From Streptomyces pseudovenezuelae (lineage in GTDB: Bacteria; Actinomycetota; Actinomycetes; Streptomycetales; Streptomycetaceae), in NCBI RefSeq assembly GCF_001513955.1, contig NZ_KQ948144.1, positions 1,071,076 to 1,135,075 on the forward strand: a stretch of 64,000 nucleotides of DNA. The letters are read 5' to 3'. The translations under genes were made by a program, and so were the position numbers. The notes under the pieces were generated by a model. It was not told the DNA's origin, searched no databases, and worked only from the letters and a program-made list of their open reading frames with translations. This document shows positions 59,677 through 64,000 of the stretch, one piece after another. Numbering within the stretch: the stretch's first letter is position 1; each line of letters starts with the position of its first letter.

Positions 59677-60459
59677 TTGAAACGCCCCCTGGTCCTCCTC
59701 GCCGGCCTGCTCCTCCTGGTCACGGCCTGCTCGGCCACCCCCGACTCCCCGTCCGGCGACTCTCGTTGGCGGCCCCGCCCCGGCATCGCCTGGCAGTGGC
59801 AGCTGACCGGCCGGGTCGACACCTCCGTGGACGTGCCGGTGTACGACATCGACGGCTTCGACCAGTCGAGGCCGGTGGTGTCCGCCCTGCACGGCAAGGG
59901 CCGCAAGGTCATCTGCTACCTCTCCACGGGCGCGTGGGAGGACTGGCGTCCCGACGCCGACCGGTTCCCCAGGTCGGTGATCGGGCGGGGCAACGGCTGG
60001 GAGGGGGAGCGCTGGCTCGACATCCGCGCCACGGACGTCCTGGAACCGCTGATGGCGGACCGCCTCGACATGTGCCGTGAGAAGGGCTTCGACGCGGTGG
60101 AGCCGGACAACATGGACGGCTACAGGAACCGCACGGGCTTCGCACTGACGGCGGCCGACCAGCTCCGCTACAACCGCCTGATCGCGCGACTGGCCCACGA
60201 ACGCGGCCTGTCGGTCGGCCTGAAGAACGACCTCGACCAGATACCGCAGCTGGTGGGCGACTTCGACTTCGCGGTCAACGAGCAGTGCGCCCAGTACGAC
60301 GAGTGCGGGGACATGGAACCGTTCGTCAAGGCCGGCAAGGCGGTCTTCCACGTCGAGTACGAACTCCCCGTCAGCCGCTTCTGCGCCGAGTCCCGGCGGC
60401 TGAAGCTGAGTTCGATGCGGAAGAAGTACGAGCTCGGGGTGTGGCGCGAGGCCTGTTAG
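59677..60459 (+). CDS. GH114-type lipoprotein (endo-alpha-1,4-polygalactosaminidase family)
   Basis: A 260-residue lipoprotein. TTG 59677 starts MKRPLVLLAG and the lipobox ends at Cys18 (LLVTAC); GGAG lies 9 bp upstream. The mature part is a TIM-barrel of the GH114/DUF297 family: YDIDGFDQS, VICYLSTGAWEDWRPDADRF, EKGFDAVEPDNMDGYRN with an acid pair, and DFAVNEQCAQY. Members attack galactosamine polymers. Convergent with cobS, 10 bp from its stop. Confidence 0.85.
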   Translation: MKRPLVLLAGLLLLVTACSATPDSPSGDSRWRPRPGIAWQWQLTGRVDTSVDVPVYDIDGFDQSRPVVSALHGKGRKVICYLSTGAWEDWRPDADRFPRSVIGRGNGWEGERWLDIRATDVLEPLMADRLDMCREKGFDAVEPDNMDGYRNRTGFALTAADQLRYNRLIARLAHERGLSVGLKNDLDQIPQLVGDFDFAVNEQCAQYDECGDMEPFVKAGKAVFHVEYELPVSRFCAESRRLKLSSMRKKYELGVWREAC

Positions 60460-60469
60460 AAGTTCCCTG

Positions 60470-61252
60470 CTAGAAGTTCAGCGACAGGACCACCAGCGCG
60501 GTCGTCGCCGCCGTCTCCGCCAGACCCCCGAACACGTCCCCGGTCACCCCGCCGAAGCGGCGCGTGCAGTGCCGCAGGAGAACTTCGGCCACTCCCACGG
60601 CGGCGGCGACCGCGAGGACCGCGCGGACGATGTCGTACGACCCGAGGAGCGCTCCCGCCCCGGCCGCCCCCAGCGTCACGGCGGCCGCCGTCAGTACCGC
60701 GCCCCGGACCGGTACGACCCCTGCCACCGCGGCCCCGAGCCCCTCCGGCCGGGCCGGCGGGACCCCGGTGCGGGCGGCGAGGGTCAGGGCCAGGCGCGCG
60801 GCCGTCGCCGCGACCACCGCGGCGGTCGCGCCCCGCGCCCACGAGTCGCCGTACATCTGCGACAGCGCGGCCACCTGGGCGAGGAGCACGAGGACGAGGG
60901 CGATCACCCCGAACGGGCCGATGTCCGACTGCTTCATGATCCGCAGGGCGTCCTCGGCGGGCTTGCCGCTGCCCAGGCCGTCCGCGGTGTCCGCGAGACC
61001 GTCGAGGTGCAGACCCCGCGTGAGGACCGCGGGCACGGCCACCGTGGCCACCGCGGCGAGCGGTCCGGAGGAGCCCAGGGCCAGCAGCAGAAGGCCCAGC
61101 GCGGCCGACAGCACGCCCAGCACCACCCCGACCAGCGGGGCGCAGAGCATGCCGCCGCGCGCCGCCTCCCGGTCCCAGCGGGTCACCTTCACGGGGAGCA
61201 CGCTGAGCGTGCCGAAGGCGAAGCGGAGGCCGTCGAGCGGGGGCGGGGTCAT
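60470..61252 (-). CDS. cobS: Adenosylcobinamide-GDP ribazoletransferase
   Basis: Joins adenosylcobinamide-GDP and alpha-ribazole to give cobalamin; an integral membrane enzyme of 260 residues. The CobS signature is DGLADTADGLGSGK, with RIMKQSDIGPFGV after it, then five or six membrane segments rich in Ala and Val, and GGVTGDVFGG near the end. ATG 61252 is used; GTG 61258 lies exactly 6 bp after TACCCT (minus strand, 61270-61265) and may be the true leaderless start. Other cobalamin genes are not in the window. Confidence 0.93.
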   Translation of the reverse strand: MTPPPLDGLRFAFGTLSVLPVKVTRWDREAARGGMLCAPLVGVVLGVLSAALGLLLLALGSSGPLAAVATVAVPAVLTRGLHLDGLADTADGLGSGKPAEDALRIMKQSDIGPFGVIALVLVLLAQVAALSQMYGDSWARGATAAVVAATAARLALTLAARTGVPPARPEGLGAAVAGVVPVRGAVLTAAAVTLGAAGAGALLGSYDIVRAVLAVAAAVGVAEVLLRHCTRRFGGVTGDVFGGLAETAATTALVVLSLNF

Positions 61253-61325
61253 GGACACGTCGGCAGGGTAGCCCGGACGCCGTAGCCGCCGGGCGGCCCG
61301 CCCCTCGCGACCGGACACTGGGGCC

Positions 61326-62081
61326 ATGGGCCACTGGCTGCACCGCAACATCGTCGAGCCCGGCAAGCTGCCGCTGCTCCTCGCCCTGAGCGCGTTCGTG
61401 CTGACCTTCCTGATCACGCGGGTCGTCACCCGGATGATCAGGGCGGGCAAGGGCCCCTTCGGCAACGTCAGTTCCGGCGGCGTGCACATCCACCACGTGG
61501 TGCCGGGAGTCGTCCTCACCGTCGTCGGCGGCTTCGGCGCGGTGGCCAGCGGGCGGCACGGTTTCGGAGCGGGGTTGTGCGCGGTGGTCTTCGGGATGGG
61601 CGCGGGGCTGGTCCTGGACGAGTTCGCGCTGATCCTGCATCTCGACGACGTGTACTGGAGCGAGGAGGGCCGCAAGAGTGTCGAGGTCGTCGTCCTCACC
61701 GTGGCGCTGGTGGGGCTGGTGCTCGCCGGGTTCTCGCCGTTCGGCGTCAACGACGTGACCCAGGGCGAGGCGCAGGACCGCGGCGGGGTCATCAGCAGCG
61801 TGGTGGTCAACTTCCTCTTCGCGATGCTCGTCCTGCTCAAGGGCAAGACCCGCATGGCGATCTTCAGCGTGATCGTCCCCCTCGTCGGACTCATCGGCCT
61901 GATCCGGCTGGCCCGCCCCGGCTCCCCCTGGGCCCGCCGCTTCTACGCCCGCCGCCCGCGCGCCCGCGCCCGAGCCGTACTGCGCGCCTACCACCGCGAC
62001 AAACGCTGGTCGGGCCCCCGCCGCAGATTCCAGGACCTGATCGGCGGCAAACCGGACCCGGCACCGCCGGTCGGGCAGTGA
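61326..62081 (+). CDS. Integral membrane protein
   Basis: A 251-residue membrane protein with about six hydrophobic segments (LLLALSAFVLTFLITRVV, VVPGVVLTVVGGFGAVA, FGAGLCAVVFGMGAGL, VVVLTVALVGLVLAG, VVVNFLFAMLVLL, IFSVIVPLVGLIGLI). A motif GGVHIHHVVPG with His residues and VLDEFALILHLDDVYW with acids could bind metal. The C-terminus is a basic tail. Function unknown. GACACT lies 6 bp before ATG, suggesting a leaderless start. Divergent from cobS. Confidence 0.78.
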   Translation: MGHWLHRNIVEPGKLPLLLALSAFVLTFLITRVVTRMIRAGKGPFGNVSSGGVHIHHVVPGVVLTVVGGFGAVASGRHGFGAGLCAVVFGMGAGLVLDEFALILHLDDVYWSEEGRKSVEVVVLTVALVGLVLAGFSPFGVNDVTQGEAQDRGGVISSVVVNFLFAMLVLLKGKTRMAIFSVIVPLVGLIGLIRLARPGSPWARRFYARRPRARARAVLRAYHRDKRWSGPRRRFQDLIGGKPDPAPPVGQ

Positions 62082-62347
62082 CGCTTCGGTCCCGCCGCGG
62101 GTGCTTGATCGGGGCTTTGGGTGGGGTGTGGGGAATCCTGACTGGTCGCGGGGTCGCGGGGTCGCGGGGTCGCCGGCGGTCTCGGTGTGGTCGATGGGCG
62201 GTGCCAGGGGTCGCGCAGGTCCTGGTCGGCTTCGGGAGCTTGCCGGTTCCTGGGCGGGCGGAAGCAGCCGGGGTGCGGCGTGGCCAGCCGGGTGCGCAGG
62301 CAGCCGGGGTGCGGCGGTGGTGGTGCGGGGTGGAGGCGTCGGCCGGT
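62082..62347. repeat. GC-rich gene-free gap with short tandem repeats
   Basis: A 266-bp gap between two convergent genes. Four 8-bp units of GTCGCGGG type run at 62145-62176, and AGCCGGGGTGCGGCG-like segments recur at about 62267 and 62300. No supported gene or terminator hairpin of note is seen. Confidence 0.6.
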
Positions 62348-63046
62348 TCAGGGGCCGAGGGGTGGGAGGCCGGAGTCGGTGTGCTCACGGTTGCGGGCGT
62401 GCCGGCGGCGGGCCGCCGAGAGGCTGCACACGGCCAGCATCGCCGCGATGGCCGCCAGGTGTTCCCGGCCGGCGAGGTTCTCCTTCGCCAGCACCTCGAC
62501 CACCATCGCCGCGATCACGGCACCCGCGGTGACCCGGGCGCCGTAGCGCCAGCCGAGGAAGACGGCGAGGCCCACCACCGCCGCCGACGGGCCGGTGTCG
62601 ACGACGTGGGCGTCCGAGGCGGGCAGGCCCAGCGGGCTGTCGGGGCCGAGCCAGATGCCCACGCGGGCGTACAGCGTGCCGGCGAGCGTGGCCGCGTACG
62701 CCAGCGTGAGCGTCCGCCACCGGCCCAGGCAGATCTCGGCGATCCCGAACACGAACAGGATCTGCGCCAGCGCACCCCACACCGGCAGGTCCAGGGCCGG
62801 CACGAACAGGGAGAGCGGGGTGCGGAGCAGAGCGAGCCAGAGGGGGTCCGCGGCGCGCACGGCACCGACGTCCTGGACGAAGTCGTAACCCCACGACCGG
62901 TTGTGCACGAAGTGCAGGGCCGCGGTCAGGCACACGGCCGCCAGGGCCAGGGGGACCGCCCGCCAACGCCGCCGCAGCAGCGGCCCGCGCACGGTGGCGT
63001 ACAGCTCGCCCCACTCCGCGCGGGCCCAGCGGGCGAGCGTTCTCAT
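62348..63046 (-). CDS. Rhomboid-like integral membrane protein
   Basis: A 232-residue membrane protein with about six segments. The sequence SWGYDFVQDVGAVRAADPLW and LFVFGIAEICLGRW resembles rhomboid-like proteins with a modified or missing catalytic Ser; the expected GxSG motif is not visible. ATG 63046 is the last of four ATGA starts in a 14-bp tandem repeat. Directly after the MprF-like gene and likely co-transcribed, which suggests a membrane-lipid role. Confidence 0.75.
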   Translation of the reverse strand: MRTLARWARAEWGELYATVRGPLLRRRWRAVPLALAAVCLTAALHFVHNRSWGYDFVQDVGAVRAADPLWLALLRTPLSLFVPALDLPVWGALAQILFVFGIAEICLGRWRTLTLAYAATLAGTLYARVGIWLGPDSPLGLPASDAHVVDTGPSAAVVGLAVFLGWRYGARVTAGAVIAAMVVEVLAKENLAGREHLAAIAAMLAVCSLSAARRRHARNREHTDSGLPPLGP

Positions 63047-63088
63047 CCCACGGTCCTCATCCCACGGTCCTCATCCGGCGGTCCTCAT
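63042..63088 (-). repeat. 14-bp tandem repeats carrying overlapping start-stop codons
   Basis: Units at 63042-63055, 63056-63069 and 63070-63083 (third imperfect) cover the gap between the MprF-like stop and the next start. Each unit on the minus strand holds ATGA, so the stop of one frame overlaps the start of the next: starts at 63088, 63074, 63060 and 63046. Confidence 0.9.
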
Positions 63089-64000
63089 CTGTGCGTGCTC
63101 AAGTGCTCCCGGCGCCGCAGCCACCTCGGCAGCCCCGGCACCTCCAGGAACCCCTCCGCGCGGGCGGAGGCGATGCCGATGCGCGGCAGGTCCGCGCTCT
63201 TCTCGAAGAGCAGGAACCGCGGCTCCCAGATGGGCCGGTACTTGGCGTTGGCCCGGTACAGGGACTCGATCTGCCACCAGCGGGAGAAGAAGCTGAGCAG
63301 CGACCGCCACAGCCGCAGCACCGGTCCGGCGCCAAGACGCGCCCCACGTTCGAAGACCGAACGGAACATCGCGAAGTTGAGCGAGACCTGGGTGATCTGG
63401 ATCTCCCGGGCCCGGTTCAGCAGCTCGATGACCATGAACTCCATGAGGCCGTTGTCCGCGTCGCGGTCCCGGCGCATGAGGTCGAGGGACAGCCCGTGCG
63501 GCCCCCACGGCACGAAGGAGAGCACCGCCTTCAGCTCCCCGTCGGCGTCGCTGCACTCCAGTGCCACGCACCGCCCGTCCTCCGGGTCCCCGAGCCGGCC
63601 CAGCGCCATGCTGAACCCGCGCTCGGTCGCCCCGTCCCGCCAGTCGTCGGCCCGCCGTACGAGTGCCTCCATCTCCTCGGCCGGGATGTCCTCGTGGCGG
63701 CGGATGCGCACGGTGTACCCGGCCCGCTTGACCCGGTTGTAGGCCTGCCGGACGGTCCGCATCGCCCGCCCCTCCAGCGTGAACTCGGAGACCTCCACGA
63801 TCGCCTCGTCGCCCAGCTCCAGCGCGTCCAGGCCGTGCCGCGCGTACACCGTCCCCGCGTCCTCGCCCGCGCCCATCACGGCCGGCAGCCACCCGTGCGC
63901 CCGGGCCTCGGCGAGCCACGGCTCGATCGCCCCCGGCCAGGCCTCGGGGTCGCCGATCGGGTCCCCGGACGCCAGGGAGACCCCGCTGACCACGCGGTAG
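63085..64000 (-). CDS. Lysylphosphatidylglycerol synthase C-terminal domain protein (MprF-like), 5' end missing
   Basis: The visible 304 residues match the C-terminal DUF2156 catalytic domain of MprF-type enzymes, which add lysine from aminoacyl-tRNA to phosphatidylglycerol. Landmarks are [34 protein letters not shown] [24 protein letters not shown] and [18 protein letters not shown]. The gene continues beyond the window at its 5' end. The stop TGA at 63087-63085 overlaps an ATG that begins a 14-bp repeat chain to the next gene. Confidence 0.88.
   Translation of the reverse strand, partial: YRVVSGVSLASGDPIGDPEAWPGAIEPWLAEARAHGWLPAVMGAGEDAGTVYARHGLDALELGDEAIVEVSEFTLEGRAMRTVRQAYNRVKRAGYTVRIRRHEDIPAEEMEALVRRADDWRDGATERGFSMALGRLGDPEDGRCVALECSDADGELKAVLSFVPWGPHGLSLDLMRRDRDADNGLMEFMVIELLNRAREIQITQVSLNFAMFRSVFERGARLGAGPVLRLWRSLLSFFSRWWQIESLYRANAKYRPIWEPRFLLFEKSADLPRIGIASARAEGFLEVPGLPRWLRRREHLSTHR

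Overview
The window is chromosomal DNA of a Streptomyces species. The evidence is very high GC with strong G/C preference at third codon positions, GTG/TTG starts, long secreted hydrolases, two glutamine synthetases (glnA and glnII) each behind a GlnR-type box, an HtpX-PspAB pair, and a lipA/lipB/aceE/E2/lpd block. The gene order resembles the conserved core of Streptomyces chromosomes. I see no phage, insertion sequence, CRISPR array, rRNA or tRNA.

Layout. 0-7 kb: the 3' end of a secreted alpha-amylase and a large secreted alpha-amylase/pullulanase, together a starch-degrading set. 7-12 kb: an RsbU-like phosphatase with a degenerate receiver, a small tautomerase, a TetR regulator, a membrane protein with sigma-like N-terminal features and a helical-repeat protein. 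12-18 kb: a lipoprotein, a Q/G/N-rich DUF1996 protein, a NarL-type two-component pair and glnII. 18-24 kb: a cysteine-containing small ORF ahead of a winged-helix regulator, an epimerase, a divergent MarR/hydrolase pair sharing an operator, an ArsC-like protein and an AlkZ-like protein. 24-31 kb: a DUF2252 protein, a natural fusion of an alpha/beta hydrolase with an APH-type kinase, htpX-pspAB and a HEAT-repeat protein. 31-38 kb: glnA, an RDD membrane protein, a secreted lipase, a DUF4191-type protein, lipA and lipB. 38-49 kb: an HTH/TPR regulator, an FAD oxidoreductase, a TIGR01777 epimerase, a GNAT protein, and a cell-wall group (MarP-like protease, PGRP amidase with long repeats, FemAB-like transferase). 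49-60 kb: aceE with a likely operator in its promoter, a GntR regulator, a two-lipoyl-domain E2, lpd and pepA. 60-64 kb: a GH114 lipoprotein, cobS, membrane proteins and the 3' part of an MprF-like lysyltransferase.

How parts fit. lipB and lipA make the lipoyl cofactor needed by the E2 encoded 17 kb away; AceE, this E2 and Lpd can form the pyruvate dehydrogenase complex. glnA and glnII boxes lie at the same distance from their likely -10 elements, which suggests common GlnR control. The MarP-like protease, amidase and FemAB-like protein all point to peptidoglycan remodelling. The most unusual items are the hydrolase-kinase fusion, a chain of overlapping start-stop micro-ORFs between the MprF-like gene and its downstream neighbour, the Cys-Cys small ORF before a winged-helix gene, and the in-frame 137-bp repeats in the amidase gene. 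None of these is demonstrated as a new system from sequence alone.
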